Shown here: positions 1-12,300 of the stretch, one piece after another
How positions within the stretch are numbered: position 1 is the stretch's first letter
Layout of the letters: each line of letters starts with the position of its first letter
Source of the DNA: Paracyclopina nana
Lineage: Eukaryota > Arthropoda > Copepoda > Cyclopoida > Cyclopettidae
Direction of reading: 5' to 3'
NCBI GenBank assembly: GCA_019096065.1
Contig: JAGUCH010000002.1
Span: 384,501-448,500, forward strand
Length of the DNA stretch: 64,000 bases
Position numbers and translations under genes: made by a program
Notes under the pieces: model-generated
The model's input: only the letters and a program-made list of their open reading frames with translations
Database searches by the model: none
What the model was told of the DNA's origin: nothing

Positions 1-51
1 TGTATTTTAAGCTAGAAGCAAAAAAGAGCTTTCTCCTTGCTTTGTTTTCAG

Positions 52-3000
52 TATGAAAGAGTCTGAAGAGTGCAAAAGCAGCAGGAAAATCGAGGAATTG
101 ATCGATTTGTGCTCGGATTATGGCAAGCAATTTGACGCACAAAATCCACAAGAAATATCCGCGGCAATGTTCCATCATCATCACCAATTTGGGGCAATTA
201 ACTTCTACTCCACCAGTGAAAAGTGGTCATCACCAGTGAATACCTTAAATGCCCACCAGCCAAACAGGTAAGGCCATCATGCATCAATTTAAAAACAAAA
301 TATTGAATTTGAAAATCACAAAAAAAATTATAATCATAATCACACAAATCAAAAAAAAATATTTTTTTAGATTCGATTTTCAAAAAATTCTATTTCAATA
401 TTTCTTTAAAAGCCTCAAAAAAATTCTTTTTTTTAGGCTACAGTCAATTTTAAGAAATTCTTTAAAGTCAAAGTTAAAAAATTATTTAAAGTCAATTTTA
501 AGAAATTCTTTAAAGTCAATTTTAAGAAATTCTTTAAAGTCAAATTCAATTTTAAAGAATTCTCTTAAAAGTCAAAGTCAATTCTAAGAAATTCTTCAAA
601 GTCAAAGTCAATTTTAAGAATTTCTTAAAGGTCAAAGTCAATTATAATAAATCTTTAAAACTCAATTTGAAAAGTAACAATCAAAAAACATTTTACTTTA
701 TTTGCATGGAAAACATTTTTAAAAAGTCGCGAAATTTTGCAAAAAAGGTTATTCATCAAAAAAAAGTTCTTAAGATGCGCTCAAAGTCAACAAAAATAAT
801 CCACTGTGATCCGTGTTTTTATTATTGTTTCAAATTATGGCATTTAATTCCGGGCATTATTTTGGCAGAAAATTGTGTGCCATTTTGTTTGTGCACAGTG
901 AGCCCAAATTCACACCTGCTTTGCTCATAAGTGCCTTCAAGGTGAATGGGCACAGTGTGGCATAACTATTATCATGTTGTTGCTCAAGTTTTCACGTGGG
1001 CGTCACACTTATTATCGTGATATCCAATATGGCCCAAAAAAGGCCTTTTCCTCATTCAAAAATGAGTAAATGGTCCAATTTCAAGGTTTGACACCTTTTA
1101 AAATCAGCCCACAAAATTATGCTGACTCATTCAAATACTCTTTTTGTTGTTGTTTTGTTTGTTTACAGTATGCTGGTCGTGGCCCGGCACGCCTCGTCAG
1201 CCAGCCCGCACGGGCGACAGCTGACTTTGTTGACATTGTCAACAAAAGTGCTGATTCATTGTTCTAAATCAACTTCAACTGGCGAAAATTGAAAAACATC
1301 CCAAAAAGATCAAAGTTTATAACGGACTAAGCTAGCCAGTACGGACGACAGCTGACTTTGTTTACATTTTCAAAAAGTGCTGATTCATTGTTCTAAATCA
1401 ACTTCAACTGGCGAAAATTGAAAAACATCCCAAAAAGATCAAAGTTTATAACGGACTAAGCTAGCCAGTACGGACGACAGCTGACTTTGTTTACATTTTC
1501 AAAAAGTGCTGATTCATGGCGTTGGGAAATCAATCAGGAAAAATATATTAAATTGGCTCTTACAAATTAATATTTAAAACTTCAAGCTAGCCCGGACGGA
1601 CGTCAGCTGACTTTTAACGACTTTTTTTGCCAAATTCAACTGGCAAAAAGTGCAAAACAAATTGTTTGGCGTAGGAGTCAGTCTGTCCATTAGATGACAT
1701 CATCTATCATGCCATAATTAAGGACCTTCGCAAAATGCCAACTGCATCACAGTGGCTCAAAATGCCTTCAAGACGCGCACGGCGAAAAAACTCGCGAAAT
1801 GGTCAGAGTCAACTTTATTGTAGCCGTCAGCTAAAAACTGAAACTCGGAGCTCCCAACTCAGCAAATTTCCGCGGACAATTTTAATGAATAATCATTAAA
1901 TGCGTTCGGATTTCCTTCTTACATCATTAAAACTAAAAAATTCGATTTAAAAAAAAGTTACGGCCTTTTGAAAAGTAGGCGAAATTGGCTTTTTTTAATT
2001 TTTTCCGACGCGGAATTTTTAAAAACAAATTTTGATTTCCAAGCTGAATTTCAAGATTTATCTGTAGATTCACACCAATTTGAGCTATTTTCATGGGCTA
2101 GAAGTTCTCCAAATACGAAGCTGAAAATTGGTGGTGAAATGAGAATTTGTTGTTTTTTCATGCGTTTTGCCCCGCTGTGGTCAACCCTAACTTTGCACTG
2201 ACTTGACGAAAAAGGAGCATTTCAAGTATGTTTCACTATTTGGACCGGATCCAATTTTTAGGCCTAGTGACAAACATGCAAAGAAAGCAAACTTTTCTTT
2301 TTTCATGATTATCCTTGATTTTCCTTTTTATTCGTGGGCGTTATTTGAATCACTTTCCTTATACAATCAGACACTGTAAATATATTCTGAAAAAAACAAG
2401 TTATTCTTACTTTTTGGCTTGAGTTGCCAAAATCATTGAAATTCAGGACAAAGTATGTGTAAAAATGCTTTAAATAATCTTTAACTTGAGTCTAAACATA
2501 ACTGAAAAACCTAAATAACATTAATATGAATATCAGAGTGAATTTTTTTTGTAAATATCTTATTTCATTTTTGGAATAAAAGATCTAAAATACTTAGAAA
2601 ATAGCTTTTTTAATCAATTTCAGTGTCTTTAAAAATTAAAAAAATCAAGTATTGTTTTACATAGTTCACTAAAAATTGAACATTTAAAAAACATTCAAAA
2701 GTCATTTTTAACTTTGAAAAAGAACTGAAAAAGATATAATCTGCCAAAAGGGAATTTTTAAAAATTCAAAAATATAGTTTAGATGTTTTTTAAAAAAGTA
2801 TTTTTATTTGGTACGTTGACAAATGACCTCTTTTTTGGGTGTACAAGACTGAGTGTACCATTGCAGGGTCGAATAATCCACGGCCACGCAAGAATCTGAT
2901 TTCGGATTTTTGCTCTGCCAATTTTCATACGAAATTGGCTCCAATTGGTTTCCCAAAATTTTGGTAAAAAAACTTGGATTCGCCGGCGACCTCACAACTC

Positions 3001-6000
3001 CAATCCAAAAATCAGAGGCCAAATTAAATTGAGAATCGACCCAAATTTCCATTTCCGCGGAATCCGGGCTAAAAATGGTGGCATCAAAATTTCGGCAATA
3101 ATTAAATGCATCAGCCAAAGCCGCTTTGTTTCCCAGACAAAATTCATTTCCATTCCAATTTGAAGTCCATCCAATTTCACAGCCTGCATAAATCATTAGT
3201 GATAATTTTTTTTTGAATGGACTTTTTTGATCTACTTTTTCCATCAATTAAAGTTGAACGTGCAATAGTTGAAGTAGAACTTATGTTGAACTTGCAATAA
3301 TTAAATGTTAAACTAGTGAAAATAGAAGTTTAAGTAGAACTAAAGTTGAACTTGCAATAATTAAAGTTGAACTTGCATTAATTAAAGTTCAACTAGTAAT
3401 AATTTAAAGCTGAACTTGCAATAATTAAAGTTGAACTTGTAATAGTTGAACTTTCTAGCAATGGTTGAAGTTGAACTTGTAATAGTTGAACTTTCTAGCA
3501 ATGGTTGAAGTTAAACTTGCAATTATTGAAGTTAAACTTAAGTTAAACTTGCAATATATGAAGTTGAACTTAAGTTTAACTTGCAATATAAGAAGTTGAA
3601 CTGGCAATAGTTGAAGTTGAACTAGCAATAAAAGTTGAACTTGCAACAGTTGAACTTTCTAGCAATGGTTGAAGTTAAACTTGTAATAATTAAAGTTGAA
3701 CTTGCAATAATTAAAGTGAAACTTGCAATAATTAAAGTTGAACTTACAATAATTAAAGTTAAACTTGCAATAATTAAAGTTGAACTTGCAATAGTTGAAC
3801 TTGCAATAATTAAAGTTGAACTTGCAATAATTATAGATGAACTTGCAATAGTTGAAGTTGAACTTGCAATAATTAAAGTTGAACTTGCAATAATTAAAGT
3901 TGAACTTGCAATAATTAAAGTTGAACTTGCAATAATTAAAGTTAAACTTGCAATAGTAGAAGTTGAAGTCGCAATAGTTGAAGTTCAACTAGCAATATTT
4001 TAACCATAACTTTTATTAGTTGAAGAGTTGAACTTGCAATAGTTGAAGTTGAACTTCAAAGAGTTGAACTTACTTGCAATAGTTGAGGTTGAACTCGCAA
4101 TAGTCGAAGTTGAACTCGCAATAGTCGACGTTGAACTTGCAATAGTCAAAGTTGAACTCGCAATAGTTGAAGTTGAGCTCGCAATAGTCAAAGTTGAACT
4201 CGCAATAGCAGCTGTAGTAGACCGCTCCATCATAACTATTTATGTAAGGTACCGGAGTAAAAATTGAGGCCCGGAAAATAGTTAATCTTACTCATATTTA
4301 CCATTTTTTGTCAGGTTAAATTTGATGGATTGCAATAAAATAAATGAGCACTCGTGCACACTGGGCTCATTTGGGATTTCCTTGAGGTATTTGATGGTGG
4401 TTAAAGAGCCACAGCCTCTTCCAGTAATGGCGAAATTTCCACCCGGTCTTTTGACGAGATTTTGAAAATCGGCCGGGGAAAAGAATAAAAGCAGAAAAAA
4501 GGCCAAAAATAGCTCTTTTTCTCGCATACTTTTGGCTCTTTTTTGATCAACAGCCAAATGCAAACTAGGCAAGAACTTAAATCTGGATTATTTATTGTTT
4601 TGCCTGAAAGTTTTGCCATTATCTGTTTATCACTGCCAATCAAAAAAGTGACTAAAAAATTGTTCGCGTAATTGCCACATGTCAAAATGAATATTCTACT
4701 TTTGGGCGCTTTTTGCAAGCTTTTGGCTCATTTCACAGTTACTTGTCTGGCATTTTTTGAAAGTCTCCCGGATTGGCGGAATTTCTGACATTTCTGACTT
4801 TTTTAAATTGCAGAATTATGACCAATGGATCATTACCAAGGGACAAGTCTGGTCAAGTGAACCAACTGGAAAATATTCCACAAGCTGAGTCAACATTAAA
4901 AAATGTCTGTCAAAGCCCAAGAACCAAAATAAGAACAACTTGCTTCACAGCCACAGTCAACAAGGTACGCAAAACAATTCCCGCCAAAAAAATTGACTTT
5001 TTTTTTTTAAAAAAAAACAAATTATTGACAGCCTCAACAAGCTCCAAATTGGAGCAGAAATCATCAATATTATGCTCTGGATGAAGTTGACATTGCCAAA
5101 GAAGTCATTTTACCAGACATTGAAGGGGTGAGCGCCACCTGGCGGCCAAAAGCAGCATTACCTGGTAGTTAACTTTTTTTTCTTTGCAGGAAGCTTCCTC
5201 ATTTGAATATTACTCCCAAATGTTGATTGTGTCCTCACTGAAGAAACAATTGGAAGATCTTGATGCCAAAGAAGTGGAAGAGCGGAGTGAAGAAGAGCTC
5301 GAAAAGTCTCTCATCAATGCGGAATTTGAGTACATCAATTGCACTTTGGCGGAATTGAGGTCAAAATCAGCTGACCTGAGAAGTCAACTTTCAGCTGTTG
5401 AGAGGAGGAGAAAAAAGCCCCCAGAACATTTGCTTACAATCAAGAGAAATTTGAGAGAATCTCAGGCCAAAATGATGTTTATCCAGAGCTGCTTGGAAAG
5501 GTGCGTTTTTCGCGAGGTTTTGGTGACTTTCAGGGCTAAAGTTGCGCTTTCACTACTTCCAGATTGAGGCAATCTGACGCAGATCCCAAAATGATAAGTA
5601 AACATAAGGACATGTTGGAACTTGAAAAAAAGGTAAATATGAGGCTAGAATTGAATTGACTCAAATACTTGTTTTTTTAATAAATGATCCTTTTTAAAAG
5701 TTATTTAAGTTATTCTATATCAAATTATAACTATTATTGAGATATTGCATATTAGAAACTGCAATTCAAAAGTTTTTTATGGTATAACGGACTTTAACGG
5801 TTTTTCGTCAGCTGACAATTATCAAGCAGCGCCACCAACGAGATGCGCGGGCATTTCCAGAACTAGAAAACAACAATCAAGCTATACCAAAGAATTTTAA
5901 AGAGTTTTACAGTAGAATCTAATCTTTTTTTGCCTCAAAATTGCAGTGATACCATGGTGTATTTATGCAATATGTTAACATAAAATGCATTTCAAAAGTA

Positions 6001-8661
6001 GATTCATAATAACGGACTTTAACGGTTTTTTGTCAGCTGACAATTATCAAGCAGCGCCACCAATGAGGCGCGCGGGCATTTCCAGAACTAGAAAACAACA
6101 ATCAAGCTATACCAAAGAATTTTAAAGAGTTTTACAGTAGAATCTAATCTTTTTTTGCCTCAAAATTGCAGTGATACCATGGTGTATTTATGCAATATGT
6201 TAACATAAAATGCATTTCAAAAGTAGATTCATAATAACGGACTTTAACGGTTTTTTGTCTGCTGACAATTATAAAGCAGCGCCACCAACGAGGCGTGCAG
6301 GCATTTCCTGAACTAGAAAACAACAACCAAGCTTTACCAAAGAATTTTAAAGACTTTTACAGTCGAATTCAGCCTCATATAGCCCAAAAAAAGTAATTAT
6401 ACCAAGCAAGCTTAGGTACTTTTGGCCAAAATGTTTCGGCTAGCTACTTTCAAAAGTGCAAAATCTATAACGGACTTTAACGGTTTTTCGTCAGCTGACA
6501 ATTATCTAGCAGCGCCACCAATGAGGCGCGCGGGCATTTCCTTAACTAGATAACAACATTTAAGCTATACCAAAGAATTTTAAAGAGTTTTACTGTAGAA
6601 TCCAGCCTCTTTTTGTCTTAAAATAGCAATGATACCATGTATATACCTTGGTATTAATATCCGATGTCTTAGGGTAATTTCCTTCTTTTTAGCATTTTGA
6701 AGACCTCGAGTTTCAGCTGATGGAAGAAGAATCGAGGCAAGAAGAGAATGACTTGGATGAAATTATGGCGGCGGAAATTAAGTAAGCCACTTTCTTCCAT
6801 CTTGATTACATTGAAAAATGTGTCCTTTCCAGATTGCTGGAGACTGACATCAGCCATTTTGAGGAAAAGCTCAGTGAAATGGACCAAATCCAGTCTCAAA
6901 TGTGCTCAAGGGAGTACAGAGCAAAGCAGGAAAGGGAAATGCTGAGAAAAGCTCTGAGCAGAAGTATTCAAGAGGTATTGTCTCAGCACTTTGCAACATT
7001 GCACATTTGAAACTAAAACTCTTGCTAAGGAAACTGAGAAATTGATGGAGTTTTGCTCATTTGGCCCGAGCTCAGCATCCAGCTCAGAAGCTGAGCTCTG
7101 TGAGCCCGAGGAAAGCGAAGAGCTGAGGCTCAGCCTGCTGAGAAAGACTCAGCAGGAGCTGGATCAAATCTACTCAACTACTGAGAGCATCATGTCTCAG
7201 TCATCTTCTTCGCGAGTCAGCAAGAGTCTCAGCAGTGGCAGAGGCTCTCAGCACTTGGAGGGCTCAGCTGAGCTGCCCATCCTGAGGAACTCAGTGCTCA
7301 TCTCAGTTGTCTCAGCTGCTGAGAGGCCTTCTTCGAATACAAATCCTTTTCTCGACTCCAGCTCTGAAGGTTCTGAAGACAGAACTGAGCTTTGTGAGGT
7401 CAAGCTGAGGAAAAAGTCACCACTCATCAATGCAAGCAAGGTTCGAAGCTCAATAGCTCATTATTTTTCTACGAGCAAGGTGGAATGTCGAAAAGCAAAT
7501 CACTTCCAAGGCTTTGGGCTCATTAATCTATGTTCCCATTGGCATCACATTTTACAAGTTTCATTACAATGGCGCAACAAATGTCCATGTCGACTGTGTA
7601 TGGCTATCGTTATTTGCTTTTTATCTAAGGCCATGATAGAGGCTAAATTTCATTAGGCCAACGGATAATGACGAGCCTTAGCCTCATCTTGATAACGGCT
7701 CAGTTTTCCAACCAGTTGTGATAGTCACACTAGATTATGTGAACAGCTCATTGAATCAAATCTGCTACTAAAAGTCTACCAAAAGTAATTTGTTTCGATG
7801 AGCTCTTTAAATAATTTAGGGTGACTATCGCAACTGGTTGGAAGACTGAGCTAAAGTAATCATGTTCCGCTCCAAATTTAGCTGAGATCACAGGCCAATC
7901 AAAAGCAAGGTCAGTCTCAGTAAAACGAGCTTCAAAACTAAGTAACAGTCATGGGCCTAAATTTGGACGTTTGTAATGTCATTGAGATGAAAAGTAGAAA
8001 ATCGAAAGCCAATCAGTTCATTGATTGATGAGCTGCAAGCTTTCGCAGTGCTTTGCTTTTCGACATTCAACCTTGCTTGCTGCTGAGTAAGCGAACAGCA
8101 GCAAGCTTAGCTAAACTCTGTCATGGCTTTCAGACTGACCAGAGGCCCTTGACGAGATACTTGCCCATTAGGAGTGGTGGAAGTTGCTTTGACCTGAGGC
8201 ATCACATTGAATCAGCTGGCCACCAAATTGACCAGCACTCTAACCACATTTTCCTGGACTCGACCACTTGCAGAGGTCCACTGTACAAACTGTCCACTGG
8301 CAAACTCAGGAGCTATTGGGTCAAGAAATGGTTTGTTTTTGACAGGAGGAAAAGGCAGCTTTCTTACTACAATAAAGAAAACAACAGCAAGAAACTAATG
8401 GAGTTGAGAGGGAGCCACATCTATTTTGAGGTGATTTTTTTTCAAATTTTTTTTGCTGCCAAACTGGATGATGTGTTTGCTTTCCTAAAGGATATTGAAG
8501 ATGTGTATGTGGACCATTCAATCAAAAATGGAGGAGGCAAGAAGATTTTCTGTATCAAAACCAACTCCAGGTCTTTCACTCTGATGACTTTGAGCCCAGA
8601 ATCCCTCAGAATTTGGGTGGATGTCATCTTCACAGGAGCTGAAGGTCATCCAGCTTACTAA
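52..8661 (+). CDS. PHLDB: PHLDB (LL5)-type pleckstrin-homology protein, 5' part outside window
   Basis: Visible exons, joined by phase: 52-267, 4814-4964, 5032-5127, 5190-5500, 5563-5632, 6693-6781, 6833-6974, 7030-7440 (3' end uncertain), 8134-8430, 8491-8661 (TAA). The middle exons encode coiled coil (charged run of about 100 residues from 5190, then the family motif HFEDLEFQ at 6693). The last two exons encode the C-terminal PH domain: RPLTRYLPIR and FDLRHHIESAGHQ lead into CRGPLYKLSTGKLRSYWVKK, and it ends WVDVIFTGAEGHPAY, all matching the PHLDB1/PHLDB2 C-terminus. Known family role: a membrane phosphoinositide-binding scaffold that anchors cortical microtubules. The FHA domain expected at the N-terminus lies upstream of the window. 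The 52-267 exon ends in phase 2 and fits the exon at 4814, so the 4.5-kb gap is read as an intron. The intron 7441-8133 holds a foldback element, so that junction is the least certain. Confidence 0.85.
425..660. repeat. AT-rich tandem repeat, about 24-bp unit
   Basis: Imperfect copies of a unit containing AAGTCAATTTTAAGAAATTC recur through the first PHLDB intron. No coding sense. The remainder of 661-1190 shows nothing recognisable. Confidence 0.7.
1195..1525. repeat. Tandem repeat with about 130-bp unit
   Basis: The segment CAGCTGACTTTGTTgACAT followed by AGTGCTGATTCAT recurs starting near 1220, 1351 and 1480, spacings 131 and 129 bp. Copies 2 and 3 are nearly identical and share CGGACGACAGCTGAC. 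A related single module with CGGACGTCAGCTGAC lies at about 1590-1615. Confidence 0.75.
1745..2150 (+). repeat. Dispersed repeat, copy A
   Basis: About 370 bp resemble 28185-28560 in the same orientation. Shared runs include CTCAAAATGCCTTC, GAAATGGTCAGAGT and CGGAGCTCCCAACTCAGCAA. Identity is interrupted by small indels. No open reading frame and no terminal repeats were seen. Sequence from 2160 to 2800 holds nothing recognisable. Confidence 0.7.
2804..4527 (-). CDS. Secreted C-type lectin-domain protein
   Basis: Two exons, 4302-4527 and 2804-3183, give 201 aa; the join (AAT G / GC TGT) is in phase and closes exactly. Residues 1 to about 22 are a signal peptide (MREKELFLAFFLLLFFSP). The second exon is a C-type lectin-like domain: CEIGWTSNW at the start, WIGV in the core, ENWQSKNPKSDSCVAVD and a final C-x-R. 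The EPN/QPD and WND calcium-sugar motifs of true lectins are not seen, so calcium-dependent sugar binding is doubtful. The N-terminal segment of about 50 residues between signal and lectin domain is unrecognised and has three further cysteines. The gene lies wholly inside the first visible PHLDB intron on the opposite strand; its own intron is filled by a 21-bp satellite. Confidence 0.85.
3244..4212. repeat. 21-bp satellite filling the lectin-gene intron
   Basis: Long array of GTTGAACTTGCAATAATTAAA-like units, period 21, degenerate at both ends. It encodes VELAIIK repeats on one strand and an equally open frame on the other. These open frames follow from a unit length divisible by three and are not taken as genes. 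Confidence 0.9.
5784..6560. repeat. Four tandem copies of a 225-bp unit in a PHLDB intron
   Basis: Units begin with ATAACGGACTTTAACGG at 5784, 6009, 6234 and 6467 (spacings 225, 225, 233). Each carries GTCAGCTGAC (mutated in copy 3), CAGCGCCACC and GCGGGCATTTCC. Copies 1-3 are very similar and the fourth is more diverged. The array sits between exons 5563-5632 and 6693-6781. Confidence 0.9.
7475..8085. mobile_element. Foldback (long inverted-repeat) element in PHLDB intron
   Basis: The left arm starts near GCAAGGTGGAATGTCGAAAA (about 7482). The right arm ends in the inverse, TTTTCGACATTCAACCTTGC (about 8055-8074). A second matched pair lies nearer the centre: CCAACCAGTTGTGATAGTCAC at about 7709 and GTGACTATCGCAACTGGTTGG at about 7821. 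The arms of roughly 280 bp face each other around 7775 with many mismatches, so the copy is not recent. No transposase. Exact ends and target duplication could not be fixed. Confidence 0.7.
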
Positions 8662-8731
8662 GCTCAATTGAAGTCAGAAAGCAGCCATTTTGAAGTGACA
8701 CATCTGTGACATCAGCTGAACAACTGTTGCA

Positions 8732-9305
8732 ATGGCAAAAATAAACCATTTTCTAATTTCCCTCTCATTGGTATTCTTCATTAATGAATGTCGAGGTAAG
8801 TCAATTGTGACAGAAAGAAAACCCATTAATGTTAATGTTTTTAGCCGTTACCATGATGTCATACTTGTGTCCGGATGAGGTGGAGGGCAACACTCCTCCG
8901 GAATACGCAAGATTTGCTCATGAATACGACTGCACGCTGTATCATATGTGTCATCAAGTAAGAAGCGTTAAATCCTACACTCATGATATCGTCATTCGGT
9001 TAATTGATATCGTTGTAATCACAAATGAACAGAGGTGTACTCAATTGATGACCACCGATGTATTTTCATTTTCGCTTGTGGGCATTCTTTAGTAAAACAT
9101 GGGCAAAGGCTCGTCAATGGCTTGATCATTTTCTTTAAGCGAATACATTTATAGTTAACAACGCTTACACTTCCAGGGTCTTCATACGATCAACCAATGT
9201 CCGGATGGAACAGGATTCCGAGTCATCAAGTATGGCATGGGTGAATGTGATATCATTGGCAAAGTACAAAATTGTGCGCACAAAGCATTCAGTATCATGG
9301 AATGA
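8732..9305 (+). CDS. Small secreted chitin-binding (CBM14/peritrophin-like) protein
   Basis: Exons 8732-8795, 8845-8957 and 9177-9305 close to 101 aa. Residues 1 to about 20 are a signal peptide (MAKINHFLISLSLVFFINEC). The rest is one peritrophin-type domain: YDCTLYHMCHQ, then QCPDGTGF, a later C and a final VQNC, giving the six-cysteine spacing of CBM14. Family role: binding chitin in cuticle or peritrophic matrix. The ATG lies only 70 bp after the PHLDB stop on the same strand. An AATAAA at 8740-8745 lies inside this first exon and may serve the PHLDB transcript. Confidence 0.85.
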
Positions 9306-9319
9306 TGTTCATGGGTACA

Positions 9320-12300
9320 TTACATATGACTTTGTGACTTTTCTTCGATTCTCATTTCGGTCAACTTCTCAGCTTTGCTAATGATCTCTTCCTCCTCTCT
9401 GTTCCTATCTTCAATTTCATCAGCCAGACTACATAGATCATGAAATATGTATTTTTGAACATCGATGCATGTTTCACAATACCTTGAGATGATGTAAGGC
9501 ATCTCCTTTCCCTCCTTACATTCAGCCTGTTGAGCAACTGTATCCAGGCTGATTGTGGATTGTGGACTTGCAGCAGAGTTGAGCATTTCACAAAGCCCAC
9601 AAATGGGACACCGATAGTCCACTCTCCACTCATACTTCCATGCAAAGTATTTCATGTATTCCTCTGAATGTATTCATCTGTATTTAGTGAAAATAGAGAA
9701 TACACTCAATACAAATTACCTGGGTTGGCATGCAGATACAGCAAGTAATTGGTGAGTTCTTTGGCTGATTTGAAGTCTGCAACATTGATGTATGACATAG
9801 GTGGCGCTAGTGCTGCATAATTGGCCCCGCCCATGACTACAGCCACAGTGGTTTCTTCTTGCATCACCGAAAACCACTTGAACGATGTGTAATCTGTGCA
9901 GAGGTCATCCTCAAAGGCCAGCAAGAATTTATACTTCTTGGCCAAATATGTAATGCAAGACTCGCCCTAAGAGACAAAAATAGTTCCTTAGTAAATACAT
10001 CAGTTATTCAACAGAGAGTATTTGCAAAATGTAAGCGATACTTATGCATGTTAAAAAAGCCATTGATGAGCCTTTGGCCATGTTATGAGGAAACATGGCC
10101 ACAAATGTAAATGAAAATACATTTGTGGCCACCAATTGAGTACACCTCTGTTCATTTGTGAGTGTAACCTTTTACATTATCGAGAGTACGATAACATTAG
10201 CCAAGGCTCTTGTTACAAATTGTTAATGGGGCCGATACTACACTGCAAATATCGCTTGTATCTGTATCTGATGTATTCGATTGTAATGCTATAAAAATGG
10301 ATGTTACCTGAGCTGGAGTACACTGCAATGTCCCACATCTCCCATAAATATCCACTTTGATGTAGTTCTCCATGAACGAAACGTAATCCTCCCTTAAATT
10401 ACATTTGTAATTCATGAAATACCAAAATACATTACCAACCAATATGTATTTTGAAAAAGTAAAGTTTCTACTTAAAAAATTTAAAATAATGATGAACATG
10501 TGAGTCTTTGAAAAGCAAACTTTTTCAGGCTAAAATGTTTCAAAATAATATTGGTATTTTTTGGTATACCTGTGTGTCCTCTTCTCATTACAATCATCTA
10601 AATACCAAGCTACCAAATCAGAGCGTTCACTTTTAAGGAAATTCGGATCTGGTCGACGAGTCCACGTGTTGTGAACGTAGCCAAGCAAATTTTTCGTCTG
10701 CAAACTGATCTAAATAGATATTCAAGTTTGTAATTGCTTTTTTTTCCTGCAAAAAAAGAAGGAAATTTACCTTGTCAGGATCTGCACTCAAAATTCGAGC
10801 TGTGGGATTTGGAAATGTGCTTCGGTAATCATACGTCATGGTCCAATTAAAAAGATCCCTGGAAAAATATACCGTATACCACGTACTTGGTTGATTTGAT
10901 TGAATTACAATCTAAAATGGTATATCACCATTTGTTATTTTAACTCTGAATACCGAAAATACCTCGGAAAGGAAAATGGCGTCCAAATGAAAAAACAACA
11001 GCACCGGTATTCAATATGGTATGCTCCACTTCAAATACCAACAACCACAATAAAAATGAACTGTTTAAATCTAGTTTTCCTAAGTATACCACAATAAAAC
11101 TGCTACTTAAGGAAAAAATCCCAAATATTCATATTTTTGATTCTGTTCATCAGAAATACCGCAGTTACATATCTACCTTATTTAGTGTACAGCAAATATT
11201 GCTCAAAAACTGCTACAAATCATTACCTAAAGGTAGTATACCCAATTTGAAAAAAGGGTACCACTAATTAACCGAGGGTATATCATTTCTTCTTCAACTA
11301 AGAAGTTAACTGCAACATTTCTCATTTTACATGGTATATACCACAAATTGGTACAGCTCATTAACTGCATCCAACCAAAGATATACCTAATCATCATAAT
11401 CGAATGCACAATTTGACAATGAATACCACTGATTGACCAAGTTAAGTGGTATCTAATTGCACTTATTATTTTACTAATTAGTTTACCATTTTTGAAAAAT
11501 AATTTCATGAATGGTACACCACATGGTAAGTGCATCAATGCAAAATACCACTTTTTGTTATTTACTCAAAAATGTACCTTTTTGATCCATTAAAAAAGCA
11601 TTATAACATTATATAATGGTACACTACTTTGTATGCATAATTGCAAATTACCTAGTGATAATTAAGGTTACACTTGTTTAACCCATTCTATTAAAGGTGT
11701 ACCACTTGGTATGCATCATTGCAAAATACTAGGAAAACGCATTATAACCCCTTAAAAGTGAGGTTACATTTTTTAAAAGCCATTTTATTAATTGTATACC
11801 ACTTGCATACCTAGAAAAACTTTATATAACCTCTTAAAATTGAGGCTATACTTTTCCTAATCCATTGGATGAGTGGTACACTCCTTGGTATGCATAATTG
11901 CAAAATACCAAGATGAAGCTTAATAACACCTTTAAAGCAAGGTTATACTCATTTTTTGGTATATAATTCCACTCACTTGAGGCTTTCATGGAATGAGAAC
12001 ATTCCATTTTTCGCAGGAGCCGAGGTGGCGAAAATGTATCTTTGGTGGGGCTTTCTGAGCTGTGGTAGACCATGAATAACCTCTTCATTGATGGCGCCAA
12101 TGTGGAACAAGAGGGCATCAAAGTCATCAATGGCCACTAATGACTTGTTGGCGGTGAAGAAGCAATTTTGGACCCGACACATTTGGCCTTTGAAAGGCTC
12201 GTTGCCCAGGCCTATGCCCCAATCCAGCTGGTTATACCGAGTGGTATAAAAGAGGATCTTCTTGGCAGTGGCGTAATTGTAGCTGGTATCATCTATACCC

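Noticed and set aside
3635..4267. VELAIIK-repeat proteins on both strands
   Set aside because: Translated 21-bp satellite inside the lectin-gene intron.
10633..10839. In-frame read-through between fucosyltransferase exons 3 and 4
   Set aside because: The other frame from the acceptor at 10697 gives the conserved LVAWYLDDC block and closes the gene.
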